A stretch of 64,000 bases of DNA from Spirodela intermedia. Taxonomy: Eukaryota; Streptophyta; Magnoliopsida; Alismatales; Araceae. The notes under the pieces are model-generated. The model had not been told where the DNA came from and did no database searches. It was given only the letters and a program-made list of their open reading frames with translations. The DNA lies in contig LR746273.1 of the NCBI GenBank assembly GCA_902729315.2, forward strand, positions 5,740,001 through 5,804,000. Reading direction: 5' to 3'. Positions 33,958 to 49,807 of the stretch are shown one piece after another (positions within the stretch are counted from its first letter, which is position 1; each line of letters starts with the position of its first letter). The position numbers and the translations under genes were made by a program.

Positions 33958-35415
33958 TTAGTAACTATTGCTATTAAGATGAGAAGGCTGAGAAAGACTC
34001 ATGGAGATCACAGCTGCTCGCTGGTCATGCTCAATGTATGATTTGAGACACTGGCCATTAACCTTGAAGGTTTTTCCTATTTTAGGATCTGAAATTAAAA
34101 CAACTCCACAATTAGAGATCTGCACAATAATGTAAGGGCCATCCCAATGAGACTTGAGCTTACCAAGGGATAATTTTAATCGTGAGTTATATAACCAAAC
34201 TTTTGATTTCATAAAATGATCTACAACTTAAATTTTTGCCATGAAAAGCTTTGAGTTTGGCTTTGTAAATGCGAGTCCTCATAAGCTTCATTTCATAGCT
34301 CTTGAAGTTCTTACATTTGAAGAAGATTATGTTTCCATGCATGGTCTAAAGACAAATTAAGTTGTTTAATAGCTGAATAAGCACGGTGCTCAAGTTCAAT
34401 TGATTGATGACAAGATTTACCATATATAAGACAATAAGGAGACATGCTAATAGAGTTTTTATAAGCTGTTATATAGGCCCACAAGGCATCATGTAATTTT
34501 GCTGCCCAATCCTTACCATCATACCAAACAATTTTTTTCAAAAAAATTTAATCTCTCTATTGTTGAGTTCTACTTGGTCATTAGTTGGGGATGATATGGG
34601 GTCATGATCCTATGTTGGACACCACACTTCTTAAGCAAACTCCTAAAATGACAATTGTTAAAGTGAAATCCTCCGTCACTTATGATGGCACGAGGACAGC
34701 CAAACTCAAAAAGTATATTCTAAACAATAAATTTTAGAACAATTTTGTAGTCATTTGTTCTAGTAGGTATGACTTCTACCCATTTTGAAACATAGTCCAC
34801 AACCAAAAGAATGTATTCATAAGCTTCAGAAGAAGGAAATAGACTCATAAAATAAATTCCCCATAAATTAAAATTTTCTATCTCTACAATTAGTTGGAGT
34901 GGCATTATGTCTCTCTTGGAGATATTCATAGCAACTTGACATGTACATGACTTGCAGAAATTATAAACATCTCAAAAAATAGCTGGCTAATAGAAGCCAC
35001 TTTGAATAATTTTTGCAGCTGTCTTTTTAGAAGCAAAATGTCTCCCACATGTAGAAGAGTGACACAGTTAAAATATTAAATTGTTCCTCCTCTAGGACAC
35101 ATCTGCAGAGGATTTGATCAACTTCTAGCCAAAATAATTCTAATTCTTCTCAAAAGTAATACATCAGCTTACAAAAAAAAAATCGTATAATACTTGTAGG
35201 CCAGTTATGAGGTAATTTCCATGTTACCAAGTAATTAATTATATGAGTATACCAAGATAATTTGCATACATTAATAGTAAGCAAATGCTCATCAAGAAAA
35301 CCATCTATAATAGGCATATCATTATGTATGCGTAATCTAGACAAGTGATCAGCCACATAATTTTTGCTTCCCTTTTTATCTTTGATATCTAGATCAAACT
35401 CTTTTGATTTAATGT
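33958..35415 (-). pseudogene. Gypsy RNase H end and integrase remnant
   Basis: Segments in order on the minus strand are the VADHLSRL region (about 35356), an integrase core with VVDYVSKWVEVIPT (34720-34929), DALWAYITAYKNS and ELEHRAYSAIK (34311-34541), and the C-terminal domain (33958-34212). Frameshifts separate them. Confidence 0.85.
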
Positions 35416-35419
35416 TATA

Positions 35420-36164
35420 TGATGAGCATTATTTTCAGCCAACATTTCAATCATAAATGTCCCACCACTAGCAACATCAATCATATGTCTATCTTTATCT
35501 CCCAATCCTTCATAAAATATTTGAACTAGCTGTCAATTTTGAATCTCATGGTGGGGACATTATCTAGTATATTCCTTCATTCTCACTCAAGCCTTATAAA
35601 ATGATTTATATGGTCCTTGATTAAAATCTATAATTGTCTTCCTCACGACATTAGTTCTCTCTACTAAATAAAATTTCTTTAATAAAGTGGTCTCCATTTC
35701 ACCCCATGAATTTAAGTCTTTGGTTAGGGCTCTAAATCGTTCTTTTGCTTTATCTTTAAGGGTAAAAGGAAATAATCTCATTTTGATCACTTCTAATGGG
35801 ACATTGGGATAATAAGAAATCTCACATACTTGATAAAAATCTTCTAAATGCTTGTATGGTTCCTCATGACTCATTCCATTCCATGAAAATTTGGCAGCAT
35901 TTGCATAATATGATGATCTACTCAAAAAATCGCCCCCTCACTTATAGGTGCATTCACTCTAGTTATTGGGGAGTTTTGGAGAGGGACAAAATGATCTTTC
36001 AGCCTCATTCTCTCAATGTTTGGGTTTTGTTGGGCCATTTGGTTTTCTTCTGGTATAAGATTTTCTTTTGGTATAGGATTTTCCAAAGTGTCCGAGCTAG
36101 ATGTGTTAGTCCGATTTTGTTTAGGGGTCACTAATGGGTTTTTTGGGGATCTATGACCTTGCAT
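35420..36164 (-). pseudogene. Gypsy Gag remnant
   Basis: The minus-strand frame at 35587-35925 contains EEPYKHLEDFYQVC and LKDKAKERFRAL, typical of the plant retrotransposon Gag (Retrotrans_gag) domain. It continues, with stops, into a segment resembling FYEGLGDKDRHMIDVASGG before the deletion junction. Confidence 0.8.
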
Positions 36165-38790
36165 AGAATATGGCTAAATGAGTATTGACAAAGAGAAAAG
36201 AAAGAAATATAGGAAACAATAATAGTGAGTAAAAGTTAGTATACCAAAACACTTTCACCTTAACTTATTCAAATTTAAAATTATAAAATCAATATATAAA
36301 AATTTTAATTTAAAATATTTAAATAAATGCAATGAATACTAAACTTCTATTTTAGTAAATATTTATCTATCTCAATGATAGATTATGAAAATTTTCAAAA
36401 AAAAATCTATTAATGCATGGATATTCAATAAATTACTCCTTTGAAATCTATAATGATGGAAATTTAACTCAATTAAAAAGTTACTCATATCTAATAGCAC
36501 TCATTCCCTAGAAACAATGTCTTTTGATAAAACAAAATTGAAGGTTGTTGAAAAGTCTCAAATCAATTGATCAAAAATATTTAGAATCACGAATTTACCA
36601 AATTATAATACTAAAATAAGTAAGTATTGTAGTAAGTTCAAGGTCGATCTATAGGGAATGAGAATTAGGTGTTAATTAGGTATTATTTTATTTGATTGAT
36701 AGATTTAAATCAAACGAACTCAAAGAGAGGTAAGGCTAGTAAGAAAGATTTTCGCCATCAAAAATAAGGAAACGAAAGTTCAACGATGCAAAAGACGATT
36801 AAGGGAGGAAAACACTCACAAATGAATTGTAATACAAAGTTAATAGCATACCTCTATCTATTCAAACATATGAAAGTTAGATAGTTGTTCACACTCGAAA
36901 TGATCAGACCTAGCGAAACTTATCTTAGGCCTCTATATTTCACAAAGGCCAAATAGTTTCCTCTTCGGGTGTACGCTTCTCTGACAATCTCAACTACGAA
37001 CCAAAGCTTGAATCAACTCAAAACACATCAAGATTGATGTAGAACCTCAATGTGATTTCATTCAAGTCAACTAAACATCGGGACATTCGAAGTTAGGTTT
37101 TTCACCCCTAAATGGAGGCTTAAATTTTTATGGGTTTACATAAGGGTATGAGAGTACACGTGTAAGATTGATTCATTTGAAATCATCTGATCTAGGGTTG
37201 TGATTAAGTGAAGGTATTTTCATCTTTTTGGCCACAATAAGATGAGGTGAGAGTCGATTTCCTTTCGAGTTGATCTAAAATGTTGGATTTGAAGGTCTTG
37301 TCGTAGCCATAGGATCTTCCTTAATGTTGAAATCTGTTGCACCTTCGATAAGTGTGCTCTATCTACTGTTAATTGTGTAAATACTCTCAATGACTTTCGA
37401 TCTCCTCATTTGGTGACGTCGTGTGTCAGTGCCTCAGCCCTTGATTCCATTGCCTCATCTCCACATATTAAATCTCGTTTGTCAAAGCATATGTCAGCTT
37501 CCTAAAATTCATAAAAAATATCAAAAATTCCTAAAAATCTTTCATATTAATAAACAATAATTATGATTGTAAAACTTAGAGAAAAATTCTGAAAAAATCT
37601 CTAAAATATTAAACTTCATGAAATATTCAAATAAATAATAAATGTGTATTTTTTAATATGATAGTATGCTAAATTGTCAGATTTAAGCTCTTAAATAAAA
37701 TAATTATTACGTCTTTCATGTGATAATCAGCATGTTATCAAGAGGCCACATACCAAGTGACATGTTGATTTACACATGTGCATGAGGAATGCTAAGTAGA
37801 GGCACGTGAGTAGTTGACATGGATCACATACTAGATTTAAAAAGTGTGTAGATTGACACCTACATGATGTGGAGTTCAACATGAGTGACTACATATTACT
37901 CTGCATCAACCAAAACCAATACAAGAGTATCAAACGAACAAAACAACCCCATATAATAGTTCTCCATCCTGACATGGGTGCGTAGGTTAGCTAAATATAT
38001 CAACTTGCTTAAAGATTGATGATCTATCTAGCCTCGCATGTATCCTTATTGAAGTTTTATCATGAGAACGAGGAATATCTAGAGTACAACTCTCTTTAAT
38101 AAGTGCCACCAATGATTCTCACCTAATATATTGATAAACCTGAAACTATCTAGATTGAAAGGAGGTTAATTAAGACAAGTGATTCCACATGAATCGACAT
38201 GTTTATTATTGTGTCAATTAGAAAAGACACAAGAGAAAAACTCCAATGTAAGAATGCAACATCTACTTGGTATAATTTAAGGGTTCTATCATCAAGTCTT
38301 AAGGAACATCCTACGATGAGGACAGCTAATTCACAACATGAATCCACAAACACAGAATTCTCTCATAAGGAACAAAAACTTCAATAATAATCAAAGACCA
38401 TTTTAGGATCATAGTGTGGCTATTTAGGTATCCTAAAAATCAATTAGGGCGCCTCAAAAAATCAAATTAGGATAAGAAATAAGTTCAAACTATCTTAAAA
38501 ACAATACATTTTCGAAAAATAAAATTTTGACACTTTATTCATGCGCTTTATTTGGTTCTAATCTTATTTTGGGATTTTATTGGGTCTCCTCGTATTTGTA
38601 GCCCACATATAACTTTTCAAGAACTCAATGCTCACTCATTTTAAGGCTTTCCTTGGTCGTCTATTATGTTTCATGTTTAGTGATAAAAATTTGAAAATAA
38701 ATAAATAAAATTGAATAATATTGTTTTTCATTTTTCGATTATTTCCATCCACAGTTTAATTTTTTTTAACCCCCTGCATTGTTTGTCCAA
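36165..38790. other. Gene-free AT-rich region, probably gypsy leader and LTR debris
   Basis: No gene recognised. A block around 36620-36670 resembles leader sequences found upstream of gag in plant gypsy elements, which is a guess. The rest is AT-rich with short, featureless frames. Confidence 0.35.
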
Positions 38791-38871
38791 TGGGCCGTCC
38801 TAGTTCCCGATTGTGGCCCATGTTTTTAAGATAGCCTCGGCCTTGTCAATCGACTAAAGTACTTAGGGTTT
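38791..38871 (+). promoter_or_regulatory. RPL17 promoter: two site II elements and a telo-box
   Basis: TGGGCC at 38791-38796 and its reverse GGCCCA at 38815-38820 are site II elements. TTAGGGTTT at 38863-38871 is a telo-box in reverse orientation. This pairing, about 100-180 bp before the ATG, is a well-known arrangement in plant ribosomal-protein promoters and links expression to growing tissue. Confidence 0.75.
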
Positions 38872-38967
38872 CCGCCATTCGAAGACAGCCTCCTTCCTTC
38901 CTCTTCTCACTCGATCTCAGACGGAGGTCAAGAGGAAGTAACAGGGCCACTGTGCGTCAACGCCGTC

Positions 38968-41131
<2,164 letters not shown>

Positions 41132-41493
41132 GTGCCTATCCAAGTATGAGTCTGCTCTGCTTCGCTGGTGGACTTACTCTTTTGTTTCTCTTCCTTCGAG
41201 CTCTTTGGTGCAGTTTTTTTTCTTCCAGTTAGACCAACGCTCCTTCACTTGCCCATCTCACCTGTTTTTTGTGTCATGGATTGTGATTGGGATGTCAATT
41301 ATCAATCTAATGTTTACAGTGGTTCTTGTGGAGCTTGTGGAGGCTTGATTTCATCAATATGTATAATATATTGGTCTGTGTCGACTCAAGTCTATCATTC
41401 TGTTCTAGAGATTGACCCAGGATGTGGGATGAATGGGCTCCCAGTTGCATGCAACTCTTTAATGTCCTGACCTTCTTTGTCTCAGATATTAGA

Positions 41494-41518
41494 GACAGAC
41501 AGACAGACAGACAGACAG
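41494..41518. repeat. (GACA)n tetranucleotide repeat
   Basis: Six tandem GACA units in the 3' flank of RPL17. Confidence 0.92.
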
Positions 41519-41809
41519 CAGCCTGCCTCATGGGCTATCATTGGACAGCCACGTGGTGGAAAGCAACCTGCATGGTTATGAGCCAGGATCCATCTACGCC
41601 TAGATCTACCTCAGATGGAAACTGAGCTGGGTCTATTTTTCCAAAGTTTTGAAAAACTTGAGTCAGGCCCTTTGATTGCTTATCCCAACTTTATTTTTCA
41701 TTTGTTTTTCAGGTGCTTTCCTTAATGGGTTTGTTTTGTCTTCTGCTTTTTTTATGGAGTATCCCTTATTTTCTGATGTTTTGTTTGCCTTAACGCATTG
41801 GATTTGATG

Positions 41810-41811
<2 letters not shown>

Positions 41812-41890
<79 letters not shown>
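41812..41890. repeat. (CT)n microsatellite, about 79 bp
   Basis: Uninterrupted CT run. Confidence 0.97.
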
Positions 41891-41892
<2 letters not shown>

Positions 41893-42158
41893 CTATTCCT
41901 CTATCTAGACGACATATATCTGTATTGATATATTTACCTTGGTGGTCCCTTGAAGTAATCAGCTCTCTTCCCTTTTGCTTCTCGTCTGGCTCCTGATTAA
42001 GAGTAATGATAGATGCTTTCTCTAACTAAAGTTCTTCCCAGTATTCAATTCGCAATTGAGTCTGTGAATGCCCGCGTCATTTCCCTCGCCCGGCCCTGGC
42101 TGTCTACATCTCCTCTTTGCCCTTAAGTATTATTTAAGTCCCTCCTCTCTCCTCCCCC

Positions 42159-42161
<3 letters not shown>

Positions 42162-42208
<47 letters not shown>
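42162..42208. repeat. (CT)n microsatellite, grading into CCCTCT
   Basis: CT run followed by three CCCTCT-type hexamers to about 42227. Confidence 0.93.
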
Positions 42209-42212
<4 letters not shown>

Positions 42213-42766
42213 TCCCTCTCCCTCTCCACGCGGGCGGGCCACGTAGACGAACCCGATCCAGAAAAAGGGTATATGCTGCCGTAAAAGGAATACTTGTTTT
42301 TATTTCCAGAATCTGTTGCGCGGCTATCGGGAATTATAAATTCGTACCCAGCTCGGACATTTTTGCGCGTGGTGAGGGCTCTTTTTCATTTTAGGCATCG
42401 TTAAATAAATTATTATCAATTCTACCAAGCTTATCTGCAAAAGAGAGAGAGAGCCGTGTGAGATGTGTTGAACGCCATTGACGAATTTTGCTGGCTTCAA
42501 AGAGAGAATTAGGAGGCCTTTGATACTGCTGAATAAATTATGATATATATATAAATGATTAGCTTGCGAAATTGAGGGCGTGTGTTGAGAATATGCATGA
42601 AATTAGACCATAAAATCAAGGTCGTGAGAAATAATCGGGCTAGGTTTGTGATTCATACCGAATAGGTACGAAAACTATTACGATAAATATACTCTCTTTT
42701 TTTCCGTAGCGCGTGAATCATATGTCCATTTAATCATGCTTGTCACTCTAGCAGGGAGAGAGCTCC

Positions 42767-42793
42767 CCTCTCTCTCTCTCTCTCTCTCTCTCT
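42767..42793. repeat. (CT)n microsatellite
   Basis: First of two CT runs just upstream of KMS1. Confidence 0.92.
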
Positions 42794-42829
42794 TCGTAAA
42801 AGCTTCTTGGCTTGCCGTGGAGGGGATTC

Positions 42830-42833
<4 letters not shown>

Positions 42834-42893
<60 letters not shown>
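42834..42893. repeat. (CT)n microsatellite, about 60 bp
   Basis: Second CT run upstream of KMS1, continued by interrupted CT-rich sequence to about 42950. Such CT tracts are common in plant core promoters and 5' UTRs. Confidence 0.95.
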
Positions 42894-42897
<4 letters not shown>

Positions 42898-43160
42898 TTT
42901 CTCCTCCCTCTCTCTCTCCCTCTCTCATTATCTTTCTCTCTCTGATTATCTTTCTGAGGAAGGTCCTGTTTGGCTGGAGAGGCGGGAAGCGTCGATCTGG
43001 GCGGAAGGGAACCCTAGCCCTCAGGCGGGCGCCCCGATCCCTGATCCAATCGGACTGTTCCCAGCGCCTCTGGTTCCTCTCTCTACAGAATCGGCGGCGG
43101 GTCACGCCCATGCGAGGGGAGAGACTCTGAGACGTCGAGGTACGCGGCAGGCGCGTTGAG

Positions 43161-46100
43161 ATGGGTTCCGGGCTGGGCGCGGCGGAGTCTCCACACTCAT
43201 CTGTCGATGATGCCGATGATCCGATCGCAGGTTGGCTTTCCATATCCTTCTCAAGTTTCTTGAGATCTGAGATTCGGTTTATCCCTTTCTACGTGAGTGG
43301 CGTGAGGATCTAACTCGGGTGCGGACGCTGTGTTGAGGAACATTAAGCTCACAGCTGGGGCCTTCAAGGATTTGAAGATCGTTTTCCTCCCCAGGATAAT
43401 CGTGTCGTGTGCTATGGCCAAAAGGACGTATTTTTTCCGTCTTACCCTGATGGTTATATATATCCAGTAGTGAGATTAATTCCGACTCCAATAAAGTGGA
43501 AATATGAAAGGTGCATATTACTAGAATGCTTATTACTTCCTTTAGAGGCCACCGACCATAAGATCATCTCTATTTTTCTCCGCCATTTGAAAAATACTTT
43601 TTTGAGTGACGTGTTCATATCTACAGAAAATTTCAGAATTGATCTATTTATATCAAGCATCAGCTCTGCGTCATATCGTCCATCTTTGTTTCGAATGAAT
43701 TGACTTATATTCCGGAGGGATGTAGTTTTAGTCTATTAGTGTATCTAACTGGAAGACGAACCAAGATTTAAGATGAGAATAAATGGTATGATACATACCA
43801 CACAAGTAAGTTATCTACATGCAAAGTTATTATCCCTTTTCCATTCATTTGAACTTCCTCTTCTCTATCTGACTGTGAATTGGCCAAAATCATGGCATCC
43901 TGAAGTGAACCACGACCTATAAAATTAGATAATTGATCTGGGTTTTATGATTTGGATTGGGTCAAATTCAATGGGCAAATCCTCCATCAAATGTTGGCAC
44001 ATATGCTCTCTTCTGGCGTGGTGTAGGTTTCGAGAACATTGATGCTTTCGGAAAATCACTCATGGGTATTTCATTCTTCTGAACGACGTACATAACCACA
44101 TGATGTGCTATAGGTTAATTGTACTGTGCTCTCTAATGGACTGGCCTTGGCGACACCTTCATCAATATAGGGCCCTGTCTGCAAAGCGTTTCTAGTTTGC
44201 AATATTTGTCTCTCTAGCATTGCTTGCCTCAAACCGTCAGAGCCCGCTCAGGGCAATATTTTTCACATGGAAGTAGCAAGACTTGGCCTTGGAAAGCGAA
44301 GATTTTTACACTACATGAATGGGGATGTTGAAGGAATTCACTTCTCATTAAGCTGGTAGAAGGACCAGCTGTCGGATGGCCGTTGATAGTTGGAGAGGTG
44401 AAGAGCCGTGGCGGCTTATAGTGTGAGTTAACATGATGACGTAAATTCTTGGTTGCATGAGGTGAGAACTGCAGACTTTCTTGGGACAGGGCAATCTTCT
44501 TGGCGAGTGTAGTTAAATTACAAAAAGAGAAAGCAAAAGAAAAATAATGAACTGAACAGTCTTGGTCAAAAAACTTGTCCCGGAGTCACAGGGCAATCAC
44601 TGGCCATGATCACAAGTCCTGTGGCTGAGCCTAACTTGTTATTAGGTATGGTTCCCGGCCTGACCCAATCAATCATGTATTTCAACCCTGTTGCATGTTT
44701 TTATGGTCAGTCTGGTGGCAATTTAGAACGCATGCTTTGAGTAAGTCAAAACGATAATCCTGAATACGGAACTTCTGATATCTTAGTTTATTTTTAATAA
44801 GAAGATAATAGCTTTAAATGTAATTGATATTTTATTTTTTTGTTTTGCTGTGACGATGTGGATGCCTTAAGCTTTTTGATTACATCCAGTGGTGCTTGAA
44901 TATAAATTCTGAACCCTTTTTTTCTTTCTAGTCGTTGAAAAGATAGTTTCATATAAATTCCTTGTGCTTTTTACTTGGTGGATTATTTTTTATGACATTG
45001 CTTGGAGATAATGTTTTGGATGCGAATGAGAACGAGAAGCTTGACGTAAGAAGGTGTTTATTTTTCATTCTTGAGAAGATCTGATGGCAGTTTATTTTCC
45101 TTTGTTTATTTTTGCAGAAATGAAGGGTAGGCATCGTTTGGAGATAGAGAATTTGACATTGGCATCTCAGCCATTTAGAACACTACGACTTTTTGCCTTA
45201 GGGACTGTACAATATCTGAAACAGTCACTTGTCTTCCTGGTGAGGAAAGGTAGATCGTTTATGGTCATGACCATCCTTCTTGTGCCTATTTTAATTGCCC
45301 TCTTGGTGGTTGAGGGTCCTCACGAAAAGGTATTGATCATTTTTTTAATGTACCATAGTATTATTAAATGTTAATGAAAACCAATATTTTCTTTCTCATC
45401 AACATGCTATCTTTCTATCCTGGTTTTTTCTTTTTTTATATACTAAGAAGTCCATGTCTTGCATCACCTTTTGGAAGTTCAAGAGAGAATATTTAGTGTT
45501 CTTTCTGGAAACTTCCGGCATTAATGTTGCCCTAAGAATCATCTCTTTTTTGCTTTGCAAAGAAATTCATTTCTCCCCTATACTGTTCACATATAGCTAT
45601 TTCATTCTTTTTTGGTGATTGATGTCACATTTCTTATTTGATTATAACCAATATTTATTATTTCTACTGGCTTTGAAATGTTTTGTTTTGTCTGAGATTG
45701 CTTTGGTTTGATGAATGGTTTTGGCTGTTCTATTTGACTTTGTTTTGGTGTTTTGCAGCATGTGCAGGAGTTTTTACATTACTTCAGATTTGGAGTGTGG
45801 TGGATGGCACTTGGTGTGGCATCATCGATCGGACTAGGTAATCCATCCCTTTTTTTAAAAATTACTGTTTACGAGAATCGGTTGATCATGACGTCTTGGG
45901 CACTTTTTGAGGTAGACTGGTGTTTAGATCATGATCTGTTTTTATATGAATGTTCTGTGCACGACTGTTTCTTAGCACTTAAATCCTGATCCCTTAATTA
46001 CTAGTTGTTTCTTTGGACTCCCTATCCTACACCTTTTGGTTGAAAATAATTCCCTCGTGTTGTTTATTTATTATTTATCTTTATTCTTGATTTTCAATGT

Positions 46101-49100
46101 CAAATCTGAGCATTCTTTTATAAGAATTTTGATATATTTTTCTTAATTGGACCTTTTGTCCTTGTTCTGCCTTTTACATGTATGTCTTTAGCTTATGAAT
46201 TGGGATAATTTTGGTAGTAATGCGTTTTTTATGCTGCCTAACCAGAAATAGTGGCACACTCTTTTTTGTTTCTTTTGTCCATTTTGGATAAAAAAATTCC
46301 ACTAAACGTCCAAATTGATGAATTGATGACTAATCCATAGTATAAACTTTCTATGTTTAGGGCTTTCCTATTTTCTGCACTAGGATCCATGTTTTGTTGG
46401 GTACACAAACTATTGATTTAAAGCTATATCAGACAGCTTACCATGTATGGTTACATGCTATGATTTTATTCCTTGAGATGCATATAAGGAGGGATGGGGT
46501 CTGAGTCGAGGGTGCACAATTCAGCCATCTCATTTATCATAGAATGTGCCCGCATTACGGTGGTTAGAACTCACAGGTTTTTATTACAGATATTGAAGCA
46601 TCAAACTCAGAATTAATTCACAATAACTGGAGAAGAATCACGAGATTTTTAATCTTTGAAAAATAAGTTAATTTAATATAAGTTAAAACACTATTTCTCC
46701 GTATTCATAAGGATATTTCACAAGATGATGGTAATTTTTATCAACGCATGATCTGGTTCATATGCAAATGATTATTTTCCGATAGTCAAGAATTCCATCA
46801 TATGTTGAGGAAAAAAGCAAAACACCACAAAGCTGTTCATAAACTGACGAGATGTCATTAGTTCTTTAGACCATGAAATGATGCTAGTACAAATCACACC
46901 AAAAACATTTTCTGCAATATAATCTTGCCTAGTTCATAAAGAAATCAATCCAGCCTTGGCAAGTGGAACCTAGTCTTGCAATCTTTATCGATTAGTAATT
47001 TACATTACATCATTACCATGGAGGCATAATGCTTGGGTGTATCAATTGGTGGATCCCATGACGAAGGTCGAGACCTAATTAGAATTGAACCAAGCTTGTA
47101 TGTGATAAAAGCGACCATCTAACAGAAGTTGAGGGATTGAAAAAGTTCAACTGAATGAAAGGATGTAACAGAGACATGGATTTAGTGCAAAGTTTTCGGC
47201 CAACTCATTAGGAGCAAGATCAGTAATGATGGTCCCAGTTAATTGGTACAAACTGAGGCTATTTGAACTGGAGTAGTGAATCCTTTCTCTTTTGCAGTAT
47301 AATATTTAAATTCTTATGGCTAATTTCTATTAGAGTTAAGAATTGAAATTTGTGCATTTAAGTTCCTTGGTGCAATGCGTTGGCCGATAAAAGCCAGTAT
47401 TAGATGGATGCACTATTTTTTTGGATAGGCGTCCTGTTGTGTTAATTTCCGCAAGTTTCTGGCAACTTACCTACTGAAAGATAATTCATTGGTTCAAGTG
47501 CTTGTTTTATTTTTCAGCCTCTAGTTGGGTTAATATTCAGTTAACCTCACGAATTTGTTGGTTTGGGATTCTTTCCCTGGAGTTGTTTTTGCAAGAGTAC
47601 AAGCATTTCACTAGAGTGAATTATAAGTGATCATTTTCCACAAGTTGCATCATAATAGTGACAGATGCTCTTCGATTATGTGAAAGACCCGGAGTAAAAC
47701 TTGAAAAAAAGTCTATGTTTATGCATGTCATTGGCAAGTTTGACTTGATTTTGATCTGTTGTTGAAAAAAGGGTAGGCAAACTTGCTGAAATTTTCAACT
47801 TGTGTTGATATTGACAGAAATTTCCCTTTCACGCATCTTATGGCTGATGTTCTTCCATATGCATCCACAGTCGAAACTAATTGAGCTAGACATATTTCAG
47901 GATCTGGTTTGCACACATTTGTTCTGTATTTGGGCCCCCACATTGCCTTTTTTACCATAAAGGCTGTGCAATGTGGGCGGGTCGATTTGAAGTCTGCAAC
48001 ATATGACACCATTCAATTAAACAGAGGCCCCTCGTGGCTTGAAAGGAATTGCTCTGATTTTGGCCCTCCACAGTTTGCATCTTTGCCTGATTCGTTAGTG
48101 GCTGTTCCACTCAGCAATATACTTCCCCAAATCCAGACAGAGGCTATTCTTTGGGGCATTGGAACTGCACTTGGAGAGCTTCCTCCATATTTCATCTCCA
48201 AAGCTGGTAAAATTTTTTCTGTTTTTTTTTTAATTAGTATGGCCTCCTAGGTGAACGTCTGTGTATTAAACTTACATCATGTTTTTTTTTCCTCCAACGG
48301 GTTATATCTATTCTGAAATATCCGTCTGTGCTGTGAAATCTTCCGCCCAGGGAAGAAAATTATTACCATTCTCTGCTGTTTTATTATCGTGCTCAGATTT
48401 TCCTAGGGTTCTTTCTGCAAAGAACCAGTCAACGAGTTGGATATTACATTTTCTGATTATATTTCGATATTAGCTTTTTGAATTATCAAACTACAATCAT
48501 GTCTGTGTTCCTTTTTTTTTTTCTTTTTTTTTTCTTTTTTTTTTATTTTTTTATTTTTTTTTACAAAAATCTCTTCAACGGGTTGGCATTGATCGTTTTC
48601 GAAGGGTAAATACTAACTAGGAATTAGTTTATGTTCATGTTTTTTTCCGGATTTTTCATTTAGTCCTCTTTATTCACAACGGAATTCTATGTTTTCAGCA
48701 AGCCGGTCTGGAGGCCGATTGGATGCGGTGGAGGAATTAAATACTCCATCCTCAGACGATGATGGACTCACATCAGCTCTGCTTAATAGAATAAAACATC
48801 AGATTCTCGCTCACGCCCAACATTTAAACTTCTTCACGATTCTGCTGCTTGCATCGGTTAATGCCTTTTCTCTTCATTAATATCTAGGAGATCCTTCGCG
48901 GTTCTCTGCAGTAGCCAATCAACAGCTCTTTGGTTCCTCTTGAAATATTTTATAAATTTCATTAAAAATTAGATCTTGTGAGCAAGACTAAACTTTACTT
49001 GTTATTTCCTTATTTAGGTTCCCAACCCTCTGTTTGATCTTGCTGGTATCTTGTGTGGGCAATTTGGAATTCCTTTCTGGAAATTCTTCCTCGCAACATT

Positions 49101-49807
49101 AACCGGAAAGGCGATAATCAAGACTCACATCCAGGTTTGTCTCAGTTGCTAAATATTTCTCTCGCATAATCTTTCCTTCGGTGCAAATGGGAATACTATG
49201 TTGTTGCAACATTGGTGTAGCTAACAATAATATCATTCAATCCCAAATGCAGACAATTTTTATCATCTCTTTGTGCAATAATCAGCTCTTGGAATTGCTG
49301 GAGAATGAGCTGATTTGGATGCTCGGACTCATTCCCGGGTTCTCTTCACTCTTGCCAAATATTTCTTCTAGTCTGCATCAGTTGAAGGAAAAATATCTAA
49401 CGATGCATCAGGTCCCAAAGTTAAAGGTTTGCCCACTGCCCCTTTTCCTCCCTCCTAAAAACGATGAATCTATATATATATATATATATATATACTCATG
49501 GAACCCAGATATGGGGGCAGAACCCGGATTCCCTGCCCTGGAGAGGAAGGCTCAATATGTGCATAATGTACATGTTTATTTGTTTATTATTTAGTAAATT
49601 GCGTTGCTGCCCATCTCTGACTTTTGACCAAAATCCTCGTTTCTCTAGGAGAAGCAGTGGAATATCTCGTTCAACCTGATCTGGAACAGTGTCGTCTGGT
49701 TGATGCTGCTCAACTTCTTTGGCAAGATAGTGACGAGCACTGCCCAGAGCCACCTCAGGAAGCAGCAAGAGCAGGAGTTGGCCGAGCTGTCTGCTTCAGA
49801 AGCTTGA
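43161..49807 (+). CDS. KMS1: KMS1/VMP1-type ER membrane protein
   Basis: Eight exons join in frame: 43161-43230, 45118-45329, 45759-45837, 47901-48206, 48699-48856, 49018-49134, 49253-49426 and 49649-49807, giving 424 aa. The family (vacuole membrane protein 1; plant KILLING ME SLOWLY) is a multispanning ER protein needed for normal ER-Golgi trafficking, and in animals for autophagy and lipid scrambling. Membrane segments appear near residues 65-90, 105-135, 205-220, 260-310 and 375-400. Conserved motifs are [15 protein letters not shown] (121-135), [13 protein letters not shown] (207-219) and [20 protein letters not shown] (277-296), all typical of the VTT/DedA-like core. An acidic Ser/Asp segment (SSDDD) lies between membrane halves. 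Introns 1 and 3 are each about 2 kb. Confidence 0.94.
49471..49494. repeat. (TA)n microsatellite in KMS1 intron 7
   Basis: TA run between the seventh and eighth coding exons. Confidence 0.9.

Larger units (their letters stand above)
33958..36164 (-). mobile_element. Internally deleted Ty3/gypsy (Athila-like) retrotransposon
   Basis: Minus-strand order is Gag (36164 to about 35420), then directly RNase H end and integrase (about 35415-33958). Protease and RT are missing, so gag runs into the RNase H segment FDLDIKDKKGSKNYVADHLS. Integrase fragments are in several frames with stops. The wording of the integrase end (NSRLKLSLGKLKSHWDGP, VNGQCLKSY) is characteristic of Athila/Tat elements. Flanking LTRs were not identified with confidence. 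Confidence 0.82.
41132..43160. other. Intergenic region with many microsatellites and KMS1 5' leader
   Basis: It holds the RPL17 3' UTR, a GACA tract, four CT tracts and, toward 43160, the probable KMS1 5' UTR, which is CT-rich. The long Ser/Leu or Arg/Glu frames here are translations of CT/GA repeats, not genes. Confidence 0.5.

Noticed and set aside
42743-43243. 166-codon minus-strand frame upstream of KMS1
   Set aside because: It consists largely of Arg-Glu repeats from CT microsatellites and overlaps KMS1 exon 1.
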